Source of the DNA: Bauldia litoralis
GTDB lineage: Bacteria; Pseudomonadota; Alphaproteobacteria; Rhizobiales; Kaistiaceae
Direction of reading: 5' to 3'
Assembly: GCA_945882315.1 (NCBI GenBank)
Contig: CAMCWB010000040.1
Span: forward strand, 1 to 33,776
Length of the DNA: 33,776 nucleotides
A program made the translations under genes and the position numbers. Below the pieces are notes generated by a model. That model was not told the DNA's origin. It did not search any database and saw nothing but the letters and a program-made list of their open reading frames with translations. Shown one piece after another: positions 25,690 to 33,221 of the stretch. How positions within the stretch are numbered: position 1 is the stretch's first letter; every line of letters begins with the position of its first letter.

Positions 25690-26691
25690 TCAGTCGATAT
25701 GGCCGATCAGAGTCTCCAGATTGCCGCCCAGAATCGCCGCTTTTTCTCGTGCATCGAGGGAGGCGCATCCCTCGATGAAGCCCACCGGATCGGTCGTGCC
25801 CATATCCGCCGGATGGTCGCTGCCGAGCAGCACCTGCGACACGCCGACAACGTCGACGACGTGGCGCAGCGCCCGCTCGCTGAAGGTGATCGAGTCGTAG
25901 TAGAGCCGCCGGAGCGCGTCGGATGGCAGGGTCGCCGACTCTTCCTTGGCGTCCTCACGCACCTGATGGCCGTAGTCGAACCGCCCGGCGCCGAGCACGG
26001 CGAAGCCGCCGGCATGGGCGAAGCTCATCTTCACGGTCGGCAGCTTGTCGAGCACGCCGCTGAAGATCAGTGCCGCGATGGCGAGCGTCGTCTCGAGCGG
26101 GTTGCCGACCAGATTTTTCAGATGGTAGCGCCGCATCCGATCGTCCTTCGGCCGGTTGGCCGGATGGAAGAAGACGATCATGTCGTTCGCCTGCGCCGCC
26201 TCGAGCACGGGGAAAAACTCGGGCGAGTCCCACCCCTTGGCATTCACATTCGTGCCGACGCCGAAGCCGATGATGCCCTTCTTGCCTGCCATTCGCTCGA
26301 TCTCGGCGACGGAGGCCTTCGGATCCTGCAGCGGCAGATGCGCCAGCCCGCGAAACCGCTTGGGCGCCGCCGCGATCCACTCGACGAGGTCGTCATTCAT
26401 TTCGCCGGCAATAATAGCCGCCGCACCTGGCTCGGCGCTGTAGCGCTGCAGGCGCGGCGCGATCGATAGGACCTGCGCATCGAGGCGCATGGCGTCGAGC
26501 TCGGCGATCCGCGTCTCCGGCGTTTCCGCCTTCATCGTCCATTCCGGCAGGTCGAAGCTCTTGCCTTCGGCCTCGCCGATCAGCGCGCCGGTCTCGGTGC
26601 GCGACATCCGGATGCCGCGAAATTCCTTGCCCGTCGCGGCAGCATTCACCAGCCGTTGCGGGATGAAGTGCCCGTGGAAATCGATATTCAT
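25690..26691 (-). CDS. amidohydrolase-2 family metal-dependent hydrolase/decarboxylase
   Basis: A 333-residue TIM-barrel enzyme of the amidohydrolase-2 family (ACMSD / resorcylate decarboxylase relatives). Metal ligands are visible: D4-F-H6-G-H8 at the start of the protein, H about 176 in FFHPANRP, H about 224 in SFAHAGG and D about 291 in LLGSDHPADM. Members hydrolyse amides or lactones or decarboxylate aromatic or unsaturated acids without oxygen. The ATG at 26689-26691 gives MNIDFHGHF; an upstream in-frame start at 26742 adds a basic tail overlapping the palindrome and is rejected. It is the first gene of the operon, so it may carry the committing reaction. Confidence 0.93.
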   Translation of the reverse strand: MNIDFHGHFIPQRLVNAAATGKEFRGIRMSRTETGALIGEAEGKSFDLPEWTMKAETPETRIAELDAMRLDAQVLSIAPRLQRYSAEPGAAAIIAGEMNDDLVEWIAAAPKRFRGLAHLPLQDPKASVAEIERMAGKKGIIGFGVGTNVNAKGWDSPEFFPVLEAAQANDMIVFFHPANRPKDDRMRRYHLKNLVGNPLETTLAIAALIFSGVLDKLPTVKMSFAHAGGFAVLGAGRFDYGHQVREDAKEESATLPSDALRRLYYDSITFSERALRHVVDVVGVSQVLLGSDHPADMGTTDPVGFIEGCASLDAREKAAILGGNLETLIGHID

Positions 26692-26737
26692 CGGCGTGTT
26701 GGCGCTTCCTGTCGTGCGCCGGGTTGCCGGCCGCTTC

Positions 26738-26755
26738 TTCAATCAGTTGATTGAA
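26738..26755. promoter_or_regulatory. palindromic operator candidate of the transporter/catabolic operon
   Basis: TTCAATCA-GT-TGATTGAA is an 18-base dyad with perfect 8-base arms, 47 bases upstream of the amidohydrolase start. It is flanked by a second, wider dyad GCTATCA (26757-26763) / TGATAGC (26794-26800) and by further ATCAA/TTGAT half-sites (26783-26787, 26806-26810). The cluster fills the 240-base divergent region shared with the glycolipid-binding gene and could control both. The size and symmetry suit a dimeric GntR-, TetR- or IclR-type repressor; no such gene is in the window. Confidence 0.55.
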
Positions 26756-26931
26756 AGCTATCACCCGGCGTGCTGCTCTACAATCAACCTGGCTGATAGC
26801 GATTATTGATGAGCCGATAGCCCCGAGTTATCGGCGAGCGATCACAAGCTCGAACCAGACGCCGTCCATCACATTGGGCCTCCGCCTTGGCAGGGACCGC
26901 ATCGGCTTCGCGCATTCGTTGGAGCAGCAGC

Positions 26932-27495
26932 ATGACCAAGCCCGTTTATTTCTGGCGTCGTACTGATGTCGAGGGCTTTGAGCGACTGGAGCTTTCGGTA
27001 GAGCCGGAAGGCGTATCCGCGACATCGACGGTGCTGTGCCTCGAGGCCGGCGGCTTTCGCCTTGACCACCACTGGCGACTGGACGCGAATTGGAGCGCGC
27101 AGGCCGTGACCGTCGAGCGCTGGAACGCCGAAGGCCATGGACTCCTGCGGCTGGAGCGCTCCGGCAGCAGGTGGCTGGTCGACGGCATCGACCGTCCGGA
27201 TCTAGAAGGCGCCGAAGAACCCGACCTGTCCGTCACGCCTTTCTGCAACAGCTTTCCGATCCGCAGGACGCCAGACCACGTCGGATCACGCCTCCCCCTC
27301 GACACCGCCTTCATCGACGGCCCGGCGCTGACGGTGAAACGATCGAGCCAACGCTACGACCGGCAAGGACCGACAAGGCTGCGCTATGTCGATCTCGGTC
27401 TCTCGCGCGGCTTCGAAGCAGATCTGGTGGTGGACGCGGACGGCATCGTCCTGCACTACGAACATCTCTTCGAGCGGCTGACACCGTCCGGCTGA
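26932..27495 (+). CDS. putative glycolipid-binding domain protein (DUF1089)
   Basis: A 187-residue cytoplasmic-looking protein without a signal peptide. It matches the putative glycolipid-binding family (PF06475, formerly DUF1089): the opening WRRTDVEGFERLEL, the HHWRLDANWSAQAV segment, FCNSFPIRR near residue 100, and the end YRYVDL-like strand RLRYVDLG. The fold is a beta barrel; lipid binding is a structural inference and its role in vivo is not known. The ATG at 26932 gives MTKPVYFWRR, as in family members, rather than an upstream frame extension from 26887. It is divergent from the seven-gene operon and ends 31 bases from the convergent AsmA-like gene. Confidence 0.88.
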   Translation: MTKPVYFWRRTDVEGFERLELSVEPEGVSATSTVLCLEAGGFRLDHHWRLDANWSAQAVTVERWNAEGHGLLRLERSGSRWLVDGIDRPDLEGAEEPDLSVTPFCNSFPIRRTPDHVGSRLPLDTAFIDGPALTVKRSSQRYDRQGPTRLRYVDLGLSRGFEADLVVDADGIVLHYEHLFERLTPSG

Positions 27496-27526
27496 CCGTC
27501 GCTGCAGCATCCCTGAAAAGACGCTT

Positions 27527-30322
27527 CTAGTGACGCCTGAAGATCGAGAACGGAGATTTTTTCTTTGTCGCCTCGGGCTCCGGCGCGGTCGGATCGTTTA
27601 TGCCCGGAACAGGATTGCCCGCAACATAGTCCTCGAATTTCCGCGTCGCACCGATCAGGCCGAACTTTTTGGTTTTGTTGTCGATCGCAATGATGCCGGC
27701 AAGCTTGCCGTAGCGCGCATAGAAGACGCCCTTGCGGTCCTTGTCTCGGATAGCGCCCTTAACACCAACCTCGATCGTGTCGCTCTTGAACATCGCGTAG
27801 GGAATGAGGAACTGGTCGGGCTTCACCTTGACCGTGGCGGTGCCGCGCACGTCTTTCAGGGTGATGATCTTTTCGAGCCATTTCTGCGTCTTGCGTTCGG
27901 ACTCGAAGATGGCGACGAGCGGCCTCGTATTGGTCATGCGGACGCCAGTGGAGATATCGAGGGTCATCGGCCGCTTCCACACGACGCTGCCCTTGCCGAT
28001 ATCGAGCCGGCCGCTCCAGTTGCCGTTCGTCGCCGGATCGCCGGCAACGGCCACCCCATCGATGGCAATCGACGAGCCCGAGATGTCGAATGTGCGGTTC
28101 TTGGCGGAGCCGCCCTTGATCGCGATATCGGCCGCGACCGTGCCCGAAATTTTCTGCCCGTCGATATCGATGCCGACGCGCGAGGTCTGCATCTTGATCG
28201 CCCCCCCGACGGTGTCGTTTCGCAGTTTGACCGCGGCGTTAAAGGTTGCCTTGCCGTTCAGTATCCGGAACGGCGACCCCTTGGGGACATAGACATTGTA
28301 GGAGGCCATGTCGGTCACCCTTGCCGACGGGATGTCCAGATCGAGCCAGGTTACCGAACCGCCCTGCTTGAGCGCGACGTCGTCTGACCTGGCCGTCAGG
28401 GCGAGGGTCATCTCATCAATGACCGCCTTGACCTCGTCCCGCAGCCGCAGCGAGGCGTTGGCGAGATTGGCGTCGAGGCGAATGTCCGGCTGCTCGCCGC
28501 CTTCCTCGACGATCAGGGCGAAACCGCCGCTGCCCTCCGCGACATAGTCTAGAAACTCGACCTTGAAGTCGCGCGGCGACATCTTGACCGTCGAACCCTT
28601 GGCCAGCCATCCCGACCGGATGGTGAGGTTCGCCGCGACCTCGGCGGAATTGTAGATCGCGAGTTCATAGGGGTTCTTGAAAAGAAGGTTGACCCAGTTG
28701 AGGTCCGAGACGGAGAGGCCCGCCTGCATGCTGCCGTCGGCCGTGGCGAGGAGGCTCTTGAGATCCTTTTCCCGGACGAGGCTCCAGAAGCCGGGTGGCT
28801 TGCCCGCCGCATCCACCTCTGCGGGCAGGACGAAGGTACCCTCCCCCTTGTTGACTACGAAACGCGTCCGCCACGGATCGGAGCCACCGCGCTCTGTCGT
28901 TACCCGCGAATTGTCCAGTTCCAGATAGGTGCCGGAGATGTCGACTGCGGCAGCATCCGCAGAGGCCGATCCCTTCGCCTTGATGCCTATCGCCAGATCG
29001 GTCTCGAAGGCGTCGTCCTTGAACTGGATCTGCGCATTCTGCGAGCTGAGCAGCATATCGAGATCGACCGCCGCCGCCGATATCTCGGCGCGTCCTTCGA
29101 GCGAACCGGCACCACCGAGGAGCTGGAGATTCCACTTGTCCTGTATGTAGCGCTGGTAGACGGAGAGATCCGGAACCGTCACCTTCGGCAGCGTCGCGGC
29201 AATCCGCCGGGGCACGCTTTCGTCCTTGCCGCCGGGCAGTATCCGCGTCGTCCGCTCGACGCCGATATCAAGATCGGCGCCCGAAAACAGCGTCTCTTGC
29301 GCCGGTTCGTGAACGACCTTGAGCGTCTTGAAGCGAAAGTCGGCCTTGAGCGTATCGCCGGCGGCGGCATCGACCGTAATGCCGACATCGCCGGCGCCGG
29401 CCGCCGAATAGGGCGCCTGGTCGACGCGCAACGCGTCCGCGGCGATCGACAGCTTCGTGCCGGAAACGAGGTCGCCTTTGGCGTAGGAGATGTGGCCGTC
29501 GAGCGCCCCCTTTCCGCCGACGACCATGCCGCTGACGACGCGCAGGAAGGAATCCATGAAATCCAGATTCGCGATCGGCAGGTCGATGTCGGCCTCGGTG
29601 GTCAGGAAAGCGAGAGCCTTCAATCCGCGATGTTCCTGCGGGAGGAACGTCGCAAGATCGAAAGTGCCCTTGATCGCACCGGTCTGCGACAGTTGCTCGC
29701 CATTGACGCTCAGGGACTTGATCGCCGCATCGAGGCTGCCACCGCTGATGGTCAGCGGACCGTGACGCCCCTGATGGGCGATCGTCGCCCTCCCCATGCC
29801 GGCAAGCGTCGCCCTCGTTTGCCAAATCCAGACGTCGTTCTGCCCGCCGATCCGGTCGATATCGAAGACGAGCTTCCAGCCCGGCGTCTGCTCGACTGCC
29901 GTCGTCTCCGCGGCGAGGCTCGGGTCGCGTCCATCGATCTCCGGATAATAGCGGGCCGCTAGCGGGTCACGGGCGGGACTTGGCCGCGGCCTGACACGGA
30001 CATCGATGTCGGCCGTTTCGAGATTGTAGAGATGAAAAGTCTTCGCGAAGAGCGGCGCGATGGCGAGCGACGCGCTTATCTCGGGCGCAGCGATTTGCCA
30101 TTGCTGCGACCTTGTCTGCCCGTTCGCCGCGAAGCGGGTCGCGTGAATCCGGAACGGGTGCCAGCTCCACGCCCTGTCCCATCGGTAGACATATCGGTCG
30201 GGATGGAGGCTGTTGAGGTAATCCTGGGTCGCCGGGAGGTTCAGCCCGACATTGACGACGGCGAGGTAGAGAACCTCGACGAACGCCAGGAGCGCGACGA
30301 CACGGATAATCGCCCGTTTCAT
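27527..30322 (-). CDS. large AsmA-like protein with N-terminal membrane anchor
   Basis: A 931-residue protein with one N-terminal transmembrane segment (residues 4-26) and no cleavage site, followed by a very long beta-rich periplasmic region. The start region is typical of AsmA/YdbH/TamB-like proteins (DRYVYRWDRAWSWHPFRIHA, then QQWQIAAPEISASLAIAPLF). Repeated short strands such as GTFDL, GALDGHISY and GTVAADIAI fill the remainder, and the C-terminal part is close-packed beta followed by a Lys-rich tail. AsmA-superfamily proteins form hydrophobic-grooved bridges that move phospholipids between inner and outer membranes. Membership here is by layout, not by a motif, so the role is inference. 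It is monocistronic. Confidence 0.9.
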   Translation of the reverse strand: MKRAIIRVVALLAFVEVLYLAVVNVGLNLPATQDYLNSLHPDRYVYRWDRAWSWHPFRIHATRFAANGQTRSQQWQIAAPEISASLAIAPLFAKTFHLYNLETADIDVRVRPRPSPARDPLAARYYPEIDGRDPSLAAETTAVEQTPGWKLVFDIDRIGGQNDVWIWQTRATLAGMGRATIAHQGRHGPLTISGGSLDAAIKSLSVNGEQLSQTGAIKGTFDLATFLPQEHRGLKALAFLTTEADIDLPIANLDFMDSFLRVVSGMVVGGKGALDGHISYAKGDLVSGTKLSIAADALRVDQAPYSAAGAGDVGITVDAAAGDTLKADFRFKTLKVVHEPAQETLFSGADLDIGVERTTRILPGGKDESVPRRIAATLPKVTVPDLSVYQRYIQDKWNLQLLGGAGSLEGRAEISAAAVDLDMLLSSQNAQIQFKDDAFETDLAIGIKAKGSASADAAAVDISGTYLELDNSRVTTERGGSDPWRTRFVVNKGEGTFVLPAEVDAAGKPPGFWSLVREKDLKSLLATADGSMQAGLSVSDLNWVNLLFKNPYELAIYNSAEVAANLTIRSGWLAKGSTVKMSPRDFKVEFLDYVAEGSGGFALIVEEGGEQPDIRLDANLANASLRLRDEVKAVIDEMTLALTARSDDVALKQGGSVTWLDLDIPSARVTDMASYNVYVPKGSPFRILNGKATFNAAVKLRNDTVGGAIKMQTSRVGIDIDGQKISGTVAADIAIKGGSAKNRTFDISGSSIAIDGVAVAGDPATNGNWSGRLDIGKGSVVWKRPMTLDISTGVRMTNTRPLVAIFESERKTQKWLEKIITLKDVRGTATVKVKPDQFLIPYAMFKSDTIEVGVKGAIRDKDRKGVFYARYGKLAGIIAIDNKTKKFGLIGATRKFEDYVAGNPVPGINDPTAPEPEATKKKSPFSIFRRH

Positions 30323-30743
30323 GCGAGCCTCGCCGCAGCGTCGAAGGCAGCCAGCAACGGGAAGGCCCGCGCCAGGCGAGGGTCATGCTTTCCAGAAATG
30401 TTTCGTGTCTCCCCGATCTCGCAGAAACGTCTCACGTGAACTGTTACCCGCTTATCCGGTTCCGGTATTGCCGACATTGCAGGATTGGTAACCGGTTGAT
30501 TTCAAAGCGATCGGGCCCGAAGCCATGACTGCCTTTTGAAGCGTAGCAGTGGAACCTTTCGCGCCGCTGTCAAATGACAGCCGTAGTGCTCGCCTGTCCG
30601 GCCATAATACAGCGCAAGATCAAGGAGTCGTGTGGAGTTTGAGGGAGGAATCCAGACGGTTGGGCCGCCAGCGCCTGGCACTCGCCGCCCCGCGGCCGCG
30701 CTGGGCAAGTTGAGCCTTTGCAACCGCCCAGAGCATTCGTAGA
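30323..30743. other. 421-base intergenic region with operator-like repeats
   Basis: No gene seen. GCTGTCA-AA-TGACAGC (30566-30581) is a perfect 7-base-arm dyad. Closer to the AsmA-like gene, two similar 15-base segments starting CAGAAA (30393-30407 and 30422-30436, 11 of 15 bases identical) lie 29 bases apart, about three helical turns, and each contains an imperfect GAAA/TTTC dyad. They are possible regulator sites for the AsmA-like gene. Confidence 0.35.
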
Positions 30744-30855
30744 ATGGCCGACCAAATGAAGAAACCAGCGGCAATGATCTGGATCATCGCAGGGGCTGGT
30801 TCTGCTGCTCATCGCGTTATTCATGTCGTTTGTGGCTTCCACGGAGGAAGCGTGA
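30744..30855 (+). pseudogene. small membrane protein with one-base frameshift in a G run
   Basis: An ATG at 30744 (or 30756, MKKPAAMIWIIAG) opens a frame that reads into hydrophobic residues and then loses them at a run of four G (30792-30795). Removing one G restores a 36-residue protein ending GLVLLLIALFMSFVASTEEA and a TGA at 30853-30855: a basic N-terminus, one transmembrane helix and a short acidic tail. The reading without the deletion continues 53 codons with no sensible membrane segment. The hydrophobic quality of the restored frame is the evidence. It is a real frameshift or an error in a homopolymer; no strong ribosome binding site is seen. Confidence 0.55.
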
Positions 30856-30860
30856 GCGCC

Positions 30861-30901
30861 GTGACGGGCACCGAAACGATTGCTTTTGCGGCGCCCGTCA
30901 C
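30861..30901. other. stem-loop after the small membrane protein
   Basis: Perfect 9-base arms GTGACGGGC (30861-30869) and GCCCGTCAC (30893-30901) with a 23-base loop, five bases after the restored stop of the small membrane protein gene. There is no T tract on either side, so it is not a standard intrinsic terminator. It could be an RNA structure or a binding site. Confidence 0.4.
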
Positions 30902-30977
30902 AACGGCTGGCGGCTGAGAAACGTCGTGAATTAGCCCGTGTCGGCCTGTCGACCTAAACTGCCACCCACGGCTTCCG

Positions 30978-31355
30978 TCAGCTCGCCTTCTTAGTAACCA
31001 GCGTCAACGCGCCGTCCCCAGCCACATTGGCGGCGATTACGTTCGCCGACGTCAGGCCCTTAGCCTCTAGGGCCGACTTGATCTGCGGCATGGTGTCGAG
31101 CGACTGTCGCAGCGCCTTTATGTCGGCCTCGCTCGTTTGTGCCACCACCGAGTCGACCCGTGTTTGGGTGGCCTCGGGCAACTGCTCGATGTCGACGATT
31201 GTGACGCTCTTGATGGTGGCAGCGGGAGCCGAAGCTTCCGGCGCGGTAGGAGCAGGTGCCGTAGACGGCGGCTGCACCGGCGGCTCGTGCTGCGCAGTGG
31301 CGGCGGTAGTGAGTATGAGCACAGCGCCAGTGGCCAAGATCATAATTCTGCGCAT
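30978..31355 (-). CDS. small secreted hypothetical protein
   Basis: A 125-residue protein that I do not recognise. It has a signal peptide (residues 1-21, cleavage at TTAATAQ), a Pro/Ala-rich linker (about 22-47) and a C-terminal globular part with KSVTIVDIEQLPEATQTRVD and a Lys-rich end. AGGAAA-type sequence (GGAAAGGA on the minus strand, 31362-31369) precedes the ATG. It is likely periplasmic. No neighbours are on the same strand, so it is probably monocistronic. Confidence 0.75.
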   Translation of the reverse strand: MRRIMILATGAVLILTTAATAQHEPPVQPPSTAPAPTAPEASAPAATIKSVTIVDIEQLPEATQTRVDSVVAQTSEADIKALRQSLDTMPQIKSALEAKGLTSANVIAANVAGDGALTLVTKKAS

Positions 31356-31682
31356 GGATTTTCCTTTCCAACGTTCGGAGAGACTGGCTTAGGTGATACG
31401 TGGAATCGGGCCAGAAACCGCCGACGATGGGTTTATTCGGGGGCTATATGGCGTCCAAGATGTGCGTTCGGGTCAACCGCTGGCAGTCCCTGGAAATTTG
31501 AAAAGCGTGTGGATCGCTGCGAGGCGCTCATGGCCTCTGGCGAGGCTCCAAAACCGACCGCGCCAGTGGGCATTTTCTTCGGGTCACTACCGCAAACTAT
31601 TGCAAAACCGGCCAACGATTTCCGGAACGAAACGCGGCCTGAAAGCCCCCGGAATGGTACGGACAGTGATCAAACGCCCCCC
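31356..31682. other. 327-base chromosomal intergenic region next to the element
   Basis: No gene seen. It carries the upstream region of the secreted hypothetical on its left and the flank of the tRNA terminator on its right. Short frames on both strands exist but have no ribosome binding sites and no family resemblance. Confidence 0.4.
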
Positions 31683-31703
31683 AAAAAAGCCCCCAAAATG
31701 GGG
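31683..31703 (-). terminator. intrinsic terminator of the original tRNA-Lys gene
   Basis: On the minus strand, CCCCA-TTT-TGGGG (stem 31691-31703) is followed by GC and six T (31683-31688 A on the plus strand). It lies 38 bases downstream of the tRNA-Lys 3' end in tRNA orientation, as expected for the native terminator of the tRNA gene, and marks the left flank as original chromosome. Confidence 0.75.
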
Positions 31704-31741
31704 TGTTGGCAGAGGCGAGATCAGCAAGTCCTTGATTTTCA

Positions 31742-31787
31742 TGGTGAGCGCGATGGGGCTCGAACCCATGACCTGCTGATTAAAAGT
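31742..31787 (-). tRNA. 3' fragment of tRNA-Lys(UUU), probable att core
   Basis: The minus strand reads from the anticodon loop CTTTTAA (anticodon TTT, 31786-31780) through the anticodon 3' stem TCAGC, variable region, T arm ATGGG-TTCGAGC-CCCAT, acceptor 3' strand CGCGCTC, discriminator A and an encoded CCA ending at 31742. Upstream of the loop the sequence no longer fits a tRNA: the 5' strand of the anticodon stem, D arm and 5' acceptor strand are missing. This is the pattern left when a tyrosine-integrase element inserts in the 3' half of a tRNA gene: the element restores the intact tRNA at one end and leaves this duplicated part at the other. Here the 5' side is element DNA, the 3' side chromosome. 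Confidence 0.88.
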
Positions 31788-31905
31788 GAGCATCAGCACG
31801 ATTTTCGCGGCCGTTGGCATCGCCCTTGCAAGGCGAGCGTTTCTGCCGCGAACCGCGTCAAATCCCCACAAAATCCGTGCCTTTGCGCTTGACGCGCTCA
31901 TTTTG

Positions 31906-31994
31906 GCGTCCCATACCTTGCTGAGAAGTGGCCCACGGTAGGGGCCTCCCCGAACGTCCGCGAATGTCCCCAGCGCGTCCCATGGGCGTCCCAT
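31906..31994 (+). repeat. three copies of GCGTCCCAT between att core and integrase
   Basis: GCGTCCCAT occurs at 31906-31914, 31975-31983 and 31986-31994, in the same orientation. The last two copies are 11 bases apart, about one helical turn. They lie between the att core and the integrase start, where arm-type integrase binding sites or excisionase sites are found in tyrosine-integrase elements. Confidence 0.5.
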
Positions 31995-32017
31995 AGCGGG
32001 GGTTGAGAGGCGACAAG

Positions 32018-33193
32018 ATGGCACAGCGGGTGAAGCTGACGCGACGGGTGATCGACCGCCTCGCGCCCGTCACCAAGGAAACTTGGCTGATGGACAGCGA
32101 GGTGATCGGCTTCGGCATCAGGCAGCGCCCGAACGCTGGGCCGGTCTACTCGATGCGTTGGAAGGACAAGAACAGCCGCGACCGAAAGATGAAGATCGGG
32201 CCGGTTGCCGGCGTGGAGTTGGAGGCTGCGCGGAACATCGCACGGCAGCGCCTCGGCGAGATCGCCCTCGGTGACAACCCGATTGAGAAGCGGCGAGCGG
32301 AACGCTTCTACCACCAGACCGTCTCGGACCTTGTTGAGCGTGTCATCGAAGAGATGGCCAGCACTCGCGCCCCTCACTACGTTGCGAACTTCAAGCAGCA
32401 GATGCGCGACTATGTCGAGCCGACCATCGGGGCCACCCTCGTCCGCGACGTGACGGCATCCGAGATCGACCGCATACTTGGCAAAGTGCGGGACCGTCCC
32501 GCCCTCCACAACCGCATCCGCGCTGGCCTGTCGAAGCTGATGAACAAAGCCATCCGGTGGGGCTACCGTCCCAACAACCCCGTCTTTGGAACTGAACTGC
32601 GCCCCGAGGCCCATCGAACGCGCCTGATCGACGACGCTGAAATGGCCTCACTGCTCGACACGCTCACGAAACATCCCGGCCCGTCGAGTGACGCCATGCG
32701 CCTGTTGTTCTCGACCGGGGCGCGTCCTCAAGAACTGTTGGCCGCACGCTGGCATGACTTCGATCTGGTCGCTGGCGTGTGGTCGCGGCCGGCACAGACG
32801 GTCAAGCAGCGGCGCACTCTAACTGTCACTCTCGACTACGCTGCGGTGGCGATCCTGAAGCGGATGAGCGAAGCCGCTCATGGCGCTGCACCGGAGAGCT
32901 TCATTTTCCCCAGCCACGGGGTGACGGGCCATCTGACGACCATCCGCAACCACGCCCGCAAGATGTTCGCCGAAGCAGGGATCAAGGATGCTCGGCCCTA
33001 CGATCTGCGGAAGGCCTTCGCCTCTCGCTTGGTCGCGGCCGGCAACAACCTCGCCGCCGTCATGAGCCTGACCGGGCACACGCAAGTCGCCATCCTCCTG
33101 AAGCATTACGCGCACGTCATGCCCGGCGGTCAGCGCGCCGCCTTGGACAGCATCTTCGGTAAGTTGACGCCCCCAGCCGGGACAAAGGTCTAG
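32018..33193 (+). CDS. tyrosine-type site-specific integrase
   Basis: A 391-residue integrase of the P4-like island class: an N-terminal arm-binding domain (DUF4102-like, about 1-90), a SAM-like core-binding domain (about 95-190) and a catalytic domain. Catalytic residues are R236 (STGARPQEL), K263 (TVKQRR), R331 in PYDLRK, H354 (LTGHTQ) and Y364 (KHYAHV). The first residue of the HxxR motif is Tyr (Y328) instead of His. AGAGG lies 7 bases before the ATG; a TTG at 32003 is an alternative start. It sits 230 bases from the tRNA-Lys 3' fragment, its likely target, and is transcribed away from it into the element. Confidence 0.95.
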   Translation: MAQRVKLTRRVIDRLAPVTKETWLMDSEVIGFGIRQRPNAGPVYSMRWKDKNSRDRKMKIGPVAGVELEAARNIARQRLGEIALGDNPIEKRRAERFYHQTVSDLVERVIEEMASTRAPHYVANFKQQMRDYVEPTIGATLVRDVTASEIDRILGKVRDRPALHNRIRAGLSKLMNKAIRWGYRPNNPVFGTELRPEAHRTRLIDDAEMASLLDTLTKHPGPSSDAMRLLFSTGARPQELLAARWHDFDLVAGVWSRPAQTVKQRRTLTVTLDYAAVAILKRMSEAAHGAAPESFIFPSHGVTGHLTTIRNHARKMFAEAGIKDARPYDLRKAFASRLVAAGNNLAAVMSLTGHTQVAILLKHYAHVMPGGQRAALDSIFGKLTPPAGTKV

Positions 33194-33221
33194 GCCTCAA
33201 GGCCCCCTCGCCCCGGCCAGA

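Noticed and set aside
31787-31830. Possible 5' half of the tRNA-Lys next to the 3' fragment
   Set aside because: A short GCTGA/TCAGC pairing exists, but it leaves a 13-base loop and there is no D arm or 5' acceptor strand complementary to CGCGCTC.
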